Below, one piece after another: positions 52,727 to 63,251 of a stretch of DNA of 64,000 bases. The DNA is from Procambarus clarkii (taxonomy: Eukaryota > Arthropoda > Malacostraca > Decapoda > Cambaridae): NCBI RefSeq assembly GCF_040958095.1, contig NC_091216.1, positions 6,348,069 to 6,412,068 on the forward strand, given 5' to 3'. The notes below the pieces were generated by a model, which did no database searches, was not told where the DNA came from, and saw only the letters and a list, made by a program, of their open reading frames with translations. The first letter of the stretch is position 1. Each line of letters begins with the position of its first letter. The position numbers and the translations under genes are program-made.

Positions 52727-52859
52727 AGGTTCCAGGCTCACGTCCAGTGGTCCCAAGTGGTGACTTACTCAGGTCACGCGACTCAATATACTCAGAAACA
52801 CTATCAGATCACAGCGGGAATATATCACCACAGTGAATACGCAGCTCGTCTCCAGAAGT
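52727..52859. other. Spacer
   Basis: Short unique segment between the solo LTR and the 46-bp minisatellite; nothing recognised. Confidence 0.5.
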
Positions 52860-53925
52860 GGAAGTAGTCACAGTAACGGTGTGCTCTCAGGCACCAATAT
52901 GACCTCATAGTAGTTACAGTAACGGTGTGCTCTGAGGCACCAATATGACCTCATAATAGTTACAGTAACGGTGAGCTCTCAGGCACCAATATGACCTCGT
53001 AGTAGTTATAGTAACGGTGAGCTCTGAGGCACCAATATGACCTCATAGTAGTTACAGTAACGGTGTGCTCTGAGGCACCAATATGACCTCGTAGTAGTTA
53101 CAGTAACGGTGAGTTCTGAGGCACCAATATGACCTCATAGTAGTCACAGTAACGGTGAGTTCTGAGGCACCAATATGACCTCATAGTAGTCACAGTAACG
53201 GTGAGTTCTGAGGCACCAATATGACCTCGTAGTAGTTACAGTAACGGTGAGTTCTGAGGCACCAATATGACCTCATAGTAGTCACAGTAACGGTGAGCTC
53301 TGAGGCACCAATATGACCTCGTAGTAGTTACAGTAACGGTGAGTTCTGAGGCACCAATATGACCTCATAGTAGTCACAGTAACGGTGAGCTCTGAGGCAC
53401 CAATATGACCTCATAGTAGTCACAGTAACGGTGAGCTCTGAGGCACCAATATGACCTCATAGTAGTTACAGTAACTGTGTGCTCTGAGGCACCAATATGA
53501 CCTCATAGTAGTCACAGTAACGGTGTGCTCTGAGGCACCAATATGACCTCATAATAGTTACAGTAACGGTGAGCTCTGAGGCACCAATATGACCTCATAG
53601 TAGTTACAGTAACGGTGAGCTCTGAGGCACCAATGTGACCTCATAGTAGTTACAGTAACGGTATGCTCTGAGGCACCAATGTGACCTCATAGTAGTTACA
53701 GTAACGGTGTGCTCTGAGTCACCAATATGACCTCATAGTAGTTACAGTAACGGTGTGCTCTGAGGCACCAATATGACCTCATAGTAGTTACAGTAACTGT
53801 GTGCTCTGAGGCACCAATGTGACCTCATAGTAGTTACAGTAACGGTGTGCTCTGAGGCACCAATGTGACCTCATAGTAGTTACAGTAACGGTGTGCTCTG
53901 AGGCACCAATGTGACCTCGTAGGTC
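52860..53925. repeat. 46-bp minisatellite (about 23 units)
   Basis: Unit AGTTACAGTAACGGTGTGCT then CTGAGGCACCAATATGACCT then CATAGT, 46 bp. Variants include GAGCTC/GTGCTC/GAGTTC and ATATG/ATGTG. The homogeneity of neighbouring units suggests recent expansion. Confidence 0.94.
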
Positions 53926-54560
53926 TCTGACTCCGATTTTATTAACTTTGGACAAACTGGAAAAGATTTTAAATATATGACTAATGTGTCCGGCCACGCG
54001 TTGCTGTGGCTCATGAGTCACAGCAACCTTTCCCGGTCTCGTACTCTTCCCCACCATTCCCCACTCTCCTGCTCTCCTCGTCCTCCCAACCATTCCTCGC
54101 TCCCACGTCCTCTCATCCTCCCAATTATTCCCCTCTCCCCCATCTCCTCGTCCTCCTCCACCATTCTCCCCCCTCCCCCTCACTTTGTCATCCCCACCAT
54201 CCTCCCCACCATCCACCACTCCACCGTCCCCTCGTCCTCCTAACCATTCCCCACTCCAACATCCCATCGTCCTCTCCATCATCTTCCCCCTCTTCCGACG
54301 CCTCGTACTTTCTATTATTCCCCTCTCCCCCGTCCCTTCATCCTTCCCACCATCCCCCACTCCCCTGTCCCCTTGTCCTCCCCACAATTCTCCATTCCCC
54401 TGTCCCCTCGTCCCCACCATCCCCAGCTCCCCCGTCCCATCGTCCTCCCCAACTATCACCCCCCTCCCCTGTCCCCTCGTCCTTCCCACTATCCCCCACT
54501 CCCATCTATTGTACTCGCCACTATTCTCCACTACCTTGTATAATGCATTCCCAAATGATC
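53926..54560. repeat. Hairpin followed by pyrimidine-rich low-complexity DNA
   Basis: GTTGCTGTG (54000-54008) pairs exactly with CACAGCAAC (54019-54027) around a loop containing the palindrome CTCATGAG. From about 54040 to 54540 the + strand is almost pure C/T, with CATCCTCCCC and TCCCCTCGTCC words. Long Ser/Pro frames there are compositional artefacts. Confidence 0.75.
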
Positions 54561-55560
54561 TGATGTTCCCATCAGAAAATTAGGAACGTCAATTCATCTG
54601 ATGTTCCAATCACTGAAATATTAGAAAAATAGTTAAAAAAAAGAAATTAAAAAAAATGAATAAAGATAAACTATACTCACGAAATATGAACGGTATGGTA
54701 AACAACACAGCTCAGTTCCAATGCAATGTCACACAAAATAATTAAATCAAAAGGAAAATAAATCGATAATCTACGAAAATTTAATTTATCAATGTAATTC
54801 GAAACATTGATAAAAAATCGTAACGTATTTAGTATAACGTGTGTTCCTCTTACATGTAACAGATTACGCTGTTTAAAAAACAACAACATATTTTTACCTG
54901 TCTCAGGTGTGGCACCTATACTTAAACTCACGAAATGAACGGGATGGTAAACAAAACAGCTCAATTTCAATGCAATGTCACACAAAATAGTGAAATCAAA
55001 ATGAAAATAAATAAAAATCTATGGAAATTCATTTTAGCAATGCAACTGGAAACATTGAAATGGAATCGTAACTCATTTAGTATAGTGTGTGTGTTGCTAT
55101 TACGTGCAATAAATGGAGCTGTTATTTTTTAAAATATGTTTTACCTGTCACAGGTGTGGCATCTATATAGTAGGTATATAAAACACACACGTGTATTCGA
55201 ATGGAACGTTGTGGTAAACTTTCAAAGCAATCCGTGAAGAACTTTCAGACATTAAAGCATGTGTTGCTCTTACATCCAACAGATGGCACTGTTTTTCAAA
55301 TAAGCTTGTTTTTTCCTGTCACAGGTGAAGTATGTATATAGTAGATATATAAACACACGCGCCTATTTGAATGCAACGTTTTGTCAAAATTTTAAAGCAA
55401 TCGGCAAAGAGGTTTCGAAGATTCCCTCACATGAAAAATACATGAAAAACACAGTTTTCCCAAAAAAAGCATGTTTTCCCTGTCACAGACGTGACATCTA
55501 AATAGTATGTATATAAAAATCAGCTCGGATGCGAATGGAACGTTGTGTGAAAATTTGAAA
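54561..55560. repeat. Diverged tandem family with CCTGTCACAGGTGTGGCA anchor
   Basis: Four diverged units share a CCTGTC(A/T)CAGGTGTGGCATCTA-like anchor at about 54897, 55144, 55315 and 55479 (spacings 247, 171 and 164). They also share AATGGAACGTTGTG-like and GTGTTGCTCTTAC-like words. 54679-54760 and 54935-55010 are clear duplicates of one another (CACAGCTCAGTTCCAATGCA against ACAGCTCAATTTCAATGCA). No coding potential is supported. Confidence 0.7.
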
Positions 55561-56254
55561 ACAATCGGTGAAGAACTTTCGGATATTAGTGATTTAACAA
55601 ACGAACATTTCCATTTTGATTTATATAGATATATATTTATTTATATAGATAGATGTTATTTATATAAGATAGATTTATATAGATAGATGTTAATAAAACC
55701 TAACCTAACTCTCGTAGGCCTAACTCACCCTATCTGAGGCCTTATAATAGCGCATATGTGGGCAATACTAGGCCTATGGAAAATTAAAGTTTGGTTTTAG
55801 CTTTATTTTTTCCTGACAATAAAATAGTACCAAAAATGGCTTATTGGAGCTCCATTACTACTTAATGGTACGATCAAACACAGTTACACAAAATATTACA
55901 CTTGAGGAGGCTGGGTCGGCAGACAGTAGTGAACACTGCAGAGAAGAAGTTTCCACAAACAACAACGAGCAACAAGTAATATGCAACAAAATACTTTCTC
56001 ATTTACAAGGCAATCGATCCCAATGTTTTTCCAAAAGAGATATTGTTGATTGACAGCTTTTTCAGTGTTGAATATAGTTGTAAGCTTGTCACAAGATTGT
56101 CTCTATTTTCAGTCGTTATTACGACCGTGTGCAGAAGTATTTGGGTCATGTAGTTTGCGGCGAAAGGCCTAGTTACCTAATTTAACTGCGTAGTCAATCC
56201 TGATGAGTTAGGTGCACCGGATTACAACTAACTAAAGTGTTTTGGCAATATAGG
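55561..56254. other. AT-rich spacer with a short unassigned open frame
   Basis: Contains a diverged TATAGATAGATGTTAT repeat (55620-55690) and CCTAACCTAACT. An open frame with ATG at 55866 runs to 56053 (63 residues, Glu/Asn/Gln-rich). It has no recognised domain and is probably chance or a fragment. Confidence 0.4.
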
Positions 56255-56480
56255 TAAATTCTTCTAAAGATTCATAAGAATATACAAAATATTGAAACCG
56301 TTGAGGTCCTATTGGCCCGTACGAGGCAGCTCCTATTTAAATCCCCATAGATTTATTCCTATAAATGTTTAAAATATGCTTGAAACATTCAAGGTATCCC
56401 AAGCCTATTAGGTTACTCGGTGGGCTGTTCCACCAATCATCAACCCTGTTTCTAGATCAGTATTAAGGAGATTGAACACG
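56255..56480. repeat. Dispersed repeat with GGCCCGTACGAGGCAGC core
   Basis: Segment with GGTCCTATTGGCCCGTACGA, GGCAGCTCCTAT, GCTTGAAACATTCAAGG and CCACCAATCATCAACCCTGT in order. From memory this order is that of a short repeat widely dispersed in decapod genomes. A fragment related to its beginning is at about 21740-21800. It is non-coding. Confidence 0.55.
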
Positions 56481-56491
56481 TAAATAGGCAG

Positions 56492-56547
<56 letters not shown>
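56492..56547. repeat. (CA)n microsatellite
   Basis: CA dinucleotide array directly upstream of a truncated LINE 3' end. Confidence 0.95.
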
Positions 56548-56549
<2 letters not shown>

Positions 56550-56700
56550 GCACGACTCCATACACAGTTTAAAATATAGATATGATAGAGCCCAGTAGGC
56601 TCAGGAACCTGTACACCAGTTGATTGACAGTTGAGAGGCGGGACCAAAGAGCCAAAGCTCAACCCACGCAAGCACAAATAGGTGAGTACAAATAGGTGAG

Positions 56701-56702
<2 letters not shown>
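56550..56702 (+). mobile_element. Very short 5'-truncated CR1-like LINE 3' end
   Basis: ACTCCATACACAGTTTAAAA at 56550 onward matches the last codons of the LINE at 61399-61830 (DSIHSFKCRYDRA in that copy). It is followed by the same tail, TTGATTGACAGTTGAGAGGC, then AAAGCTCAACCC and GGTGAGT. It then runs into (CA)n. This is a dead-on-arrival insertion of about 150 bp. Confidence 0.85.

Positions 56703-56740
<38 letters not shown>
56703..56740. repeat. (CA)n microsatellite
   Basis: CA array between the LINE 3' end and the SINE. Confidence 0.95.
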
Positions 56741-56742
<2 letters not shown>

Positions 56743-57052
56743 CCTGGTAGCCTGGTGGATAGCGCGTAGGACTTGTAATTCTGTGTCGCGGGTTCGATTC
56801 CCGCACCAGGCAGAAACAAATGGGCAAAGTTTCTTTCACCCTGAATGCCCCTGTTACCTATCAGTAAATAGGTACCTGGGAGTTAGTCAGCTGTCACGGG
56901 CTGCTTCCTGGGGTGTGTGTGTGTGTGTGTCGTGTGGGGGGGAAAATAAGTAATTAGTAAACCGTTGATTGACAGTTGAGAGGCGGGTCGAAGAGCAAAG
57001 CTCAACCCCCGCAAACACAACTAAATGAATACAACTAGGTGAATACACCTAC
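56741..57052 (+). mobile_element. tRNA-derived SINE with CR1-like LINE tail
   Basis: The head (56742-56811) folds like a tRNA: acceptor stem GCCTGGT with ACCAGGC; A-box-like TAGCCTGGTGG; anticodon-loop-like CTTGTAA (TGT, Thr-like); T arm GCGGG with CCCGC around TTCGATT (B-box GGTTCGATTCC). No CCA or leader context of a real tRNA gene follows. A body follows (AGAAACAAATGGGCAAAG to GGGCTGCTTCC), then a (GT)n interruption. From 56964 the tail GTTGATTGACAGTTGAGAGG is shared with the LINE 3' ends at 56619 and 61766. The tail explains how partner LINE machinery would copy it. Internal pol III boxes would drive transcription. Confidence 0.9.
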
Positions 57053-57179
57053 ATTTGGCAGGAATAAGGGAAGCTTGGCAGGGGGAAGGGGGAGTAGTAG
57101 TAGATGGAGTAGAGAGTGTGAGAGTGGTGGGGGTCAGCCAAGGGGGGGGGGGGCGACCAGCATGACCCTTCACTGAGAA

Positions 57180-57966
57180 AGAGTTCAATCATAATCCATG
57201 GATTGTTTGAAGCCAAGGCACCATCGAGGCAGGAAACGATGGAGATTGAAGATTTGGAGCAACAGGGGATCGTGAGTGATATCAGAGCCCAGATGGCAGG
57301 GAAAGAGGTGCAAGTCCCCTGATGCATTGGGCCATAAATCTGTGACAAGAACGACCTGTCCTGGTACAGTTCACTAACGAAGAGCCAGAGGATTACATAC
57401 TGCATCACAAATACTTACTCAGAGGTAGCGAAAACTACTATAACGTGTATATTGATAAATATATGACGAAAGAGGAACAGATAGCCCACAGGGCGAGCAA
57501 ACCTCCACAATACAACTCTTCCTATTTGAGCGTAGTTACACACCCCAGTGCTAACCAGCTCACACCTGCTTCCCAGGTCACTGCCTCCCCAAATCAGCCC
57601 TCCCTGCCCCTGCTTTTCTCCCCAACACCTCCCCTGATCCCCTCTGACCCCACTACATTCAAATCCATCTGCTTCATCCCACATTCCAAGGACCCCCTCA
57701 TCCCCCTCAACCCCCATAACCCACCCAACCCTCATCCCTCAACCCCTAAAACCCACCCAGCCCTTCATCCCCTCAACCCCCAAAACCTGCTCGACCCTCA
57801 CCCCTCCTCATCCCCTCTTCTTCCATGTGACTCCGCTACCCTTGCGAGGGGGGGGGGGGGGTCCACATGGACCCCCCCCCCCCGGTGGGGGACTGGGGGA
57901 TCCCCCTACATTTTCCTCCATTTCCCTCTTCCCTCCTTCTGCCCCAATGCCCACACCTACCCCTGA
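57180..57966 (+). pseudogene. LINE copy A ORF1 (RNA-binding chaperone), decayed
   Basis: In pieces: SSIIIHGLFEAKAPSRQET near 57183; then, in another frame, FTNEEPEDYILHHKYLLRG and VYIDKYMTKEEQIAHRASK. These parallel the ORF1 of copy B (IKIVFANESTKEKIL, NVFLQRDMTR), an RRM-like nucleic-acid-binding fold. After about 57540 it becomes Pro/Ser/His-rich, as in the linker between ORF1 domain and endonuclease of such LINEs. Stops, including TGA near 57320, and at least one frame change are present. Confidence 0.65.
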
Positions 57967-58485
57967 GTTCCCCCTGACTAATACAACCTCCCTCCCATTA
58001 TTCTCACTATCCATGTTCCATCTGCCCCTCTTCCCCCCCACCCCCCTCTATCCTCTTCCCCCCCAACTGTCAACCTCTATATGACTCCCAACCTTACGCT
58101 ACCTCCCTAACCCCTCTATGCCTATCACACCCTCCCTAATCTTCAGACCCAGTATGCCCTTCCTACTCCAGACCTACCTACCCAGACCCTACCCCAGACC
58201 ATACTACCCTACCTTCCTAGATGCCCAGCCCCATTCGCCCCCCAAGCACCCCTCCCGACACCTTTTACCCCCCAGACTACCCCCGAATTCCCCAGAATCC
58301 CCCAACACTCCCCGCATCCCCCCAGATACCCCCCGGATGCCCCCTAGACACCCCTCGGATCCCCCCAGCCCCCAGTCACCCCTCCAGATCCCCCGGATCT
58401 CCCTAGTTCCCCATTCACCTTCCCAGACACCACCCAGATTCCCCAGAACCCCAGAAAAAGGGCGAACTCTGGTACAAGAGTTTCC
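57967..58485. other. C-rich, proline-coding linker of LINE copy A
   Basis: Very C-rich DNA with runs of C around 57870-57885 and CCCC-based words up to 58480. Copy B has an equivalent proline-rich linker (about 63000-63250), so it belongs to the LINE, not to a separate gene. Confidence 0.6.
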
Positions 58486-59304
58486 ATGAAGAATCTCAAG
58501 GTTTGGTACACCAATGCTGATGGGGTATCTAATAAAGCAGAAGAGATAAAAGAAAAAGTGAGTGAGGCAGATCCTGACATAGTTGCAATTATGGAAACTA
58601 AAAAAAATGACATGATCTCAGATGCAATCTTTCCAGAGGGCTACCAGGTGATAAGAAAACAGAGGACACAGAGACAGGGAGGGGGAGTAGCACTCCTAAT
58701 AAAGCGGAAATGGAAGTTTGAAGACCTGGGAAATCGGGTTACCAATGACAGCATAAGCTTCATACATAGAACTCTGACAGCAGATGGGAGGAAGAATGTT
58801 ATCTTAGTAATCTACAATCCCCCCTCCTAAACAGTAGAAGACCCAGGCAGGAGTATGATCACAACAACAAGGCATACATAGGTGAACTGCAGAAGGCAGC
58901 AACACTAGCCCACAGAAAGAAAGTGAAGCTGCTGGTCATGGGGAACCTAAATCATGGAGAGATAAACTGAGAATCAAGGAATCCCCATGGAGGTGGACAA
59001 GACGTGGGGAGCAAAGTTAGTAGATGTTATAGATAGGAATTTCCTAACACAACATGTGAAGGAAGACACAAGGGAAAGAGGAGGGTATACACCGAGCCCA
59101 TTAGACCTGATTTTCACCCAGAACGTAGAAGACATCGAGAATTCGGAGCATGAAATACCTCTAGGGGCCAGCGACCATTGTGTCCTAGTCTTTGACTACA
59201 TGATGGAATTCAAACTTGTGACCATGGGACAAGAGGTCTGTGAAAGGAGAGTTGACTACAGGAGGAACTATAGGAGGATATGGGACTATCTAGGTGAAGT
59301 GTAG
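58486..59304 (+). pseudogene. LINE copy A endonuclease domain, decayed
   Basis: Apurinic-like endonuclease that nicks target DNA for target-primed reverse transcription. VWYTNADGVSNKAEE starts the domain. Catalytic Glu is in MET-K (IVAIMETKK), followed by GGGVALLIKR and VILVIYNPPS. The next motif is degraded (MGNLNHGEIN then TGA; copy B has MGDFNHGKIDW). PSPLDLIFTQN and GASDHCVLVFD (SDH motif) follow in another frame. Stops occur at 58828 and around 58968. Copy A is clearly more degraded than copy B. Confidence 0.85.
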
Positions 59305-59340
59305 TGGGAGGTAGAAATTAGAGGAAAAACAGTCCAAGAT

Positions 59341-61250
59341 ATGATGGACCTAGTCATACTGAAATGCCAGGAGGCCGAAGAGAGATTTATACCAACAGTA
59401 AAGGGAAAAAATAAGAGGAAATATAATAACCCATGGTTTAATAGACAGTGTCAGGAAGCAAAAATGGCCAGCAGGCGGGAGTGGAGAAAGTACAGAAGAC
59501 AAAGGACAGAGGACAACAGGATCAGATACAACAGAGCTAGGAACGATTACATAAACATAAGACGAACATCGGAAAGGGACTATGAGAACGATATTGCGAT
59601 CAAAGCGAAAAAAGCAACCTAAGTTACTACACAGCCATATAAGAAGAAAAATGTTGGTGAACGACCAAGTGACAAGACTAAGGAAGACAGAAGGGGCATA
59701 TACTGAAAGTGACAAGAAAATCTGCGAGGCACGAATGCCAGTTTCCATGGAGTGTTCACTACCGAGCCTGAGCAGCTCCCATTGTTAGAAGGGGTTACCC
59801 AAGATGAAAGACTATCAGATATAGAGATGACAGCAAGGGAGGTAATGAAACAGTTGACAACACTGGATGATACTAAAGCATTTGGACCAGACAAAGTATC
59901 ACCGTGGATACTAAAAGAAGCAGCGCAGGCACTCAGTGTGCCTCTGGCAATGATCTTTAATGAGTCACTTATGTCGGGAGAATTGCCCAGTTGCTGGAAG
60001 ACGGCAAATGTCGTACCGATCTTCAAGAAAGGCGATAGGGAGGAGGCACTTAACTATAGACCTGTATCTCTGACAAGCATCCCCTGTAAAATACTGGAAA
60101 GAATAATTAGGCTACGACTGGTTGCACACCTGGAGAACGTTAGGTTTGTGAACCATCATCAACAAGGGTTCTGGAAAGGGAAATCGTGCCTAACAAACCT
60201 TTTAGAATTCTATGATAAAATAATGAGGATAAGACAGGACAGAGATGGTTGGGCAGACTGCATATTTCTGAACTGCCAAAAAGCCTTTGATACATTACCG
60301 CACATGAGACTGCTGTTCAAACTCGAGAGGCAGGCGGGGGTGGGAGGAAAGGTCCTAGCATGGATATGGAACTACCTAACAGGAAGGAGCCAAAGAGTTA
60401 CGGTAAGGGGCGAGAGTCGGACTGGCGAACAGAAACTAAAATACCACAAGGATCGATGCTGGGACAAATTCTATTTCTAGTAAATGTTAACGACATGTTT
60501 ACAGGAGTAGAGTCCAACATGTCGATGTTCGAAGATGACGCAAAGTTGATTAGAAGAGTTGTGACAGATGAGGATTGCAGGATCCTCCAAGAGGACCTGA
60601 ACAAGATGCAGAGATGGTCAGAGAAATGGCTAGTGGAATACTGGAGTTCAACACGAGCAAATGTAAAGTTATGGAAATGGGACTAGGAGATAGGAAACCA
60701 AAGGGACAGTACACAATGAAGGGGGAACAGCCTTCCTGTGACGACGCGAGAAAGAGACCTGGGAGTGGACGTAACACCTAATCTATCTCCTGAAGCACAT
60801 ATAAATAGGATAATGACAGCAGCATACTCAACACTGGCATAAATGAGAACATCATTCAGAAACCTAAGTAAGGTGGCATTTAAGGCACTTTACACTGCCT
60901 ATGTGAAGCCAGGCTTAGAGTATGCCGCCTCATCATGGAGTTCCCATCTGAAGAAGCATATAAGGAAACTGGAAAAGGTTCAGAGGTTTGCAACGAGACT
61001 CGTCCCAGAGCTACGAGGGATGGGATATGAGGAGCACCTGAGGGAACTGTGCCTTACGACAATAGAAAGAAGAAGAGAGAAGGGGGACATGATAGGAACG
61101 TATAAAATACTCAGGGGGATTGACAGAGTGGACATAGACGAAATGTTCAAACTGAATAGTAACAGAACGAGAGGACATGGGTGGAAGCTGGAAACTCAGA
61201 TGAGTCACAGGGATGTTAGGAAGTTTCCTTTCAGCGTGAGAGTAGTAGCA
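59341..61250 (+). pseudogene. LINE copy A reverse transcriptase, decayed and 3'-truncated
   Basis: A linker (NPWFNRQCQEAKMASRREW) leads to the RT: DDTKAFGPDKVSPWILKEAA, then WKTANVVPIFKKGD, NYRPVSLTSIPCKILERII, QQGFWKGKSCLTNLLEF and motif A IFLNCQKAFDTLPH. The usual catalytic Asp codon is AAC (60271-60273). Next are PQGSMLG (another frame) and motif C region MFEDDAKL (usual FADD with Ala replaced by Glu). Then the C-terminal part: ALYTAYVKPGLEYAASSW, KVQRFATRLVPELRG, KILRGIDRVD. The frame changes near 60425 and 60640. At about 61250 the sequence leaves the LINE into (CA) and the 5S-like segment. Confidence 0.9.
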
Positions 61251-61267
61251 CACACACGCACACACAT

Positions 61268-61386
61268 CCATAACGGCCATACCACGTTGAGAACACCGAT
61301 TCTCGTCCGATCAGCGAAGTTGAGCAACGTTGGGTTTGGTTAGTACTTGGATGGGTGACCGCCTGGGAGCACGAAATGCTGTTGGC
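61268..61386 (+). rRNA. 5S rRNA-like sequence (119 bp) joined to a LINE 3' end
   Basis: A full-length match to the arthropod 5S pattern: ACGGCCATACCACGTTGA, TCTCGTCCGATCA, the A-box-like GAAGTTGAGCAACGT, GGTTAGTACTTGGATGGGTG, ACCGCCTGGGAGCAC, ending GCTGTTGGC. Against the usual sequence, GGCCC becomes GGTTT and the opposite strand of that helix becomes AAA, so pairing is largely kept. After 12 bp containing TTTT (61395-61398) a LINE 3' part begins at 61399. It is not in a 5S cluster and is preceded by (CA)n. It reads as a 5S pseudogene or the head of a SINE3-like chimera, not as an ordinary rRNA gene. Confidence 0.85.
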
Positions 61387-61398
61387 AATAATGCTTTT

Positions 61399-61830
61399 GG
61401 TTTGCCACCAGACTAGTACCCGAGCTGAGAGGTATGAGCTACGAGGAGAGACTACGGGAATTAAACCTCACTTCACTGGAAGACAGAAGAGTTAGGGGAG
61501 ATATTATCACCATATTCAAGATTCTGAAGGGAATTGATAGGGTAGATAAAGACAGTCTATTTAACACAAGGGGAACATGCACAAGAGGACACAGGTGGAA
61601 ACTGAGTGCCCAAATGAGCCACAGAGATATTAGAAAGAACTTTTTTAGTGTCAGAGTGGTTGACAAATGGAATGCATTAGGGGGTGATGTGGTGGAGGCT
61701 GACTCCATACACAGTTTCAAGTGTAGATATGATAGAGCCCGATATGCTCAGGAATCTGTACACCTGTTGATTGATGGTTGAGAGGCGGGACCAAAGAGCC
61801 AGAGCTCAACCCCCGCAAACACAACTAGGT
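61399..61830 (+). mobile_element. 5'-truncated CR1-like LINE 3' end behind the 5S-like head
   Basis: GGTTTGCCACCAGACTAGTA begins homology to copy A at about 61006 (GGTTTGCAACGAGACTCG). It encodes the last about 115 residues of the LINE RT (RGMSYEERLRELNLTSLEDR, KILKGIDRVDKDSLF, MSHRDIRKNFFSVRVVDKWN, HSFKCRYDRARYAQES) to TGA 61779. The tail TTGATTGATGGTTGAGAGGC follows, then CTCAACCCCCGCAAACAC and AGGTGAGTG, then (CA)n. It is a different copy from A (about three-quarters identical by eye) and is open over the coding part. Confidence 0.88.
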
Positions 61831-62170
<340 letters not shown>

Positions 62171-62221
62171 TGCCCTCCTGACAAATCCTATCACGGCACA
62201 ACTATAGGAACAGGGTCAAGC

Positions 62222-63008
62222 ATGGCAGCCAGAGGTACCAGGGGAACAGGGAAGAGCCAAGGTGACGAAATGAAGGATATGTTCGCCCAGTTTCTGGAGG
62301 ACATCAAGAGTGAGATGCAGGAAATGAAATAGAGCCCTCAAAGAGAATGGTATCGAGGCTGAGAATCACAAAACCATCCAGGGAGAAGGTGGTAATAGTT
62401 TTTTGGATGAGAATGCCACAATAAAAGCAACATTTGCGGAAATACTAAAAAAAATAACTCTGAAGTTATGACTGCAGTGATGGAGGTGGCCATGAAAGCA
62501 GCCACCTCACAGGAGGCAGCATGCTCCACTAGCCAACTGCTGGAAAGGAACAGATCAGTGATTGCTGTGGGTATTAAAGAGCAGGAAGGCTCTAATAGGA
62601 CAGAGTGGAATGACAAGGACAAAGCAGCAGTGAATGAAGTACTAAAGGCACTAGACATGGAAGGGGCTGAGCATAGCATTGAGAAGGTTTTCAGGCTAGG
62701 CTGGTACAACAAAGACCGATACCGAATGATAAAGATAGTGTTTGCAAACGAGAGCACAAAGGAGAAGATCCTATCAAGGAAGAGCTCCCTGAAAAACGTG
62801 GGAAAATTCAAAAATGTATTCCTCCAGAGAGACATGACAAGGTAGGAGAGAGCCGTGGCGGCAGAAGCAAGGAAAAGGCGCAGGGCGATAGGGGAAAACC
62901 AGGAAGTCACAGCTCCCAACACAACACCCCCAGAGGCGAGGGGGGAACCCACAACCAGCTACCCAGTAACACCAGAAGGGAGGACAACCCCGCCTCCCTC
63001 CTCTGCAT
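62222..63008 (+). pseudogene. LINE copy B ORF1, frameshifted
   Basis: ATG 62222 begins MAARGTRGTGKSQGDE, then a Glu/Lys-rich, coiled-coil-like stretch (MKDMFAQFLEDIKSEMQEM). The frame changes near 62328 (just before TAG 62330) and returns near 62452 in an A run. Then the RRM-like core: NEVLKALDMEGAEHSIEKV, YRMIKIVFANESTKEKIL and FKNVFLQRDMTR, with one in-frame TAG at 62843, then a basic AAEARKRRRA stretch and a proline/threonine-rich end at 63008. It is the RNA-binding ORF1 protein of the same LINE family as copy A. Confidence 0.75.
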
Positions 63009-63251
63009 AGAAACCCCCCCTACCCCATACCCTCCCTGCCCGCACTCAAATGTTCAGCCAAATCTCCCTCCCCCCACACCCAATCCCCACCCTTCTACCC
63101 CTCCCCTCCTCCCGAGTCCTCCCTCCCCAGCCCCTTTCCTTCCCGTCCTCCCTACCCTTTCACCCCATACCCTCCCCCTTCACTGGATCCCCCGCCCCTC
63201 ATCCCAGTATCCTCTGAGACCCTGTTATCCACCTCACAGGTCCTCACACCC
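63009..63251. other. C-rich proline linker region of LINE copy B
   Basis: C/T-rich sequence with CCCTCCC words between ORF1 and the endonuclease, equivalent to 57967-58485 in copy A. No separate gene. Confidence 0.55.

Larger units (their letters stand above)
57053..61250 (+). mobile_element. CR1-like LINE, copy A (near full length, decayed)
   Basis: Non-LTR retrotransposon with ORF1, apurinic-type endonuclease and reverse transcriptase in order on the + strand. Its 3' part ends at a CA-rich junction near 61250, before the conserved tail. The RT sequence style (YRPVSLTS, QQGFWKGKSCLTNLLEF, QKAFDTLPH) fits the CR1 group of the Jockey superfamily. Many frame changes and stops make it dead. Confidence 0.9.

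Noticed and set aside
54006-54583. Ser/Pro-rich open frames
   Set aside because: Pure compositional effect of C/T-rich low-complexity DNA.
55866-56053. 63-residue Glu/Asn/Gln-rich frame
   Set aside because: No domain, promoter or conservation evidence; mentioned only in the spacer entry.
56742-56811. Functional tRNA-Thr (TGT) gene
   Set aside because: It is joined to a SINE body and a LINE-type tail, so it is the SINE head; no independent tRNA gene context.
61268-61386. Ordinary 5S rRNA gene
   Set aside because: Single copy, flanked by (CA)n and a LINE 3' end, with altered 3' helices; kept as a 5S-like sequence in a chimera instead.
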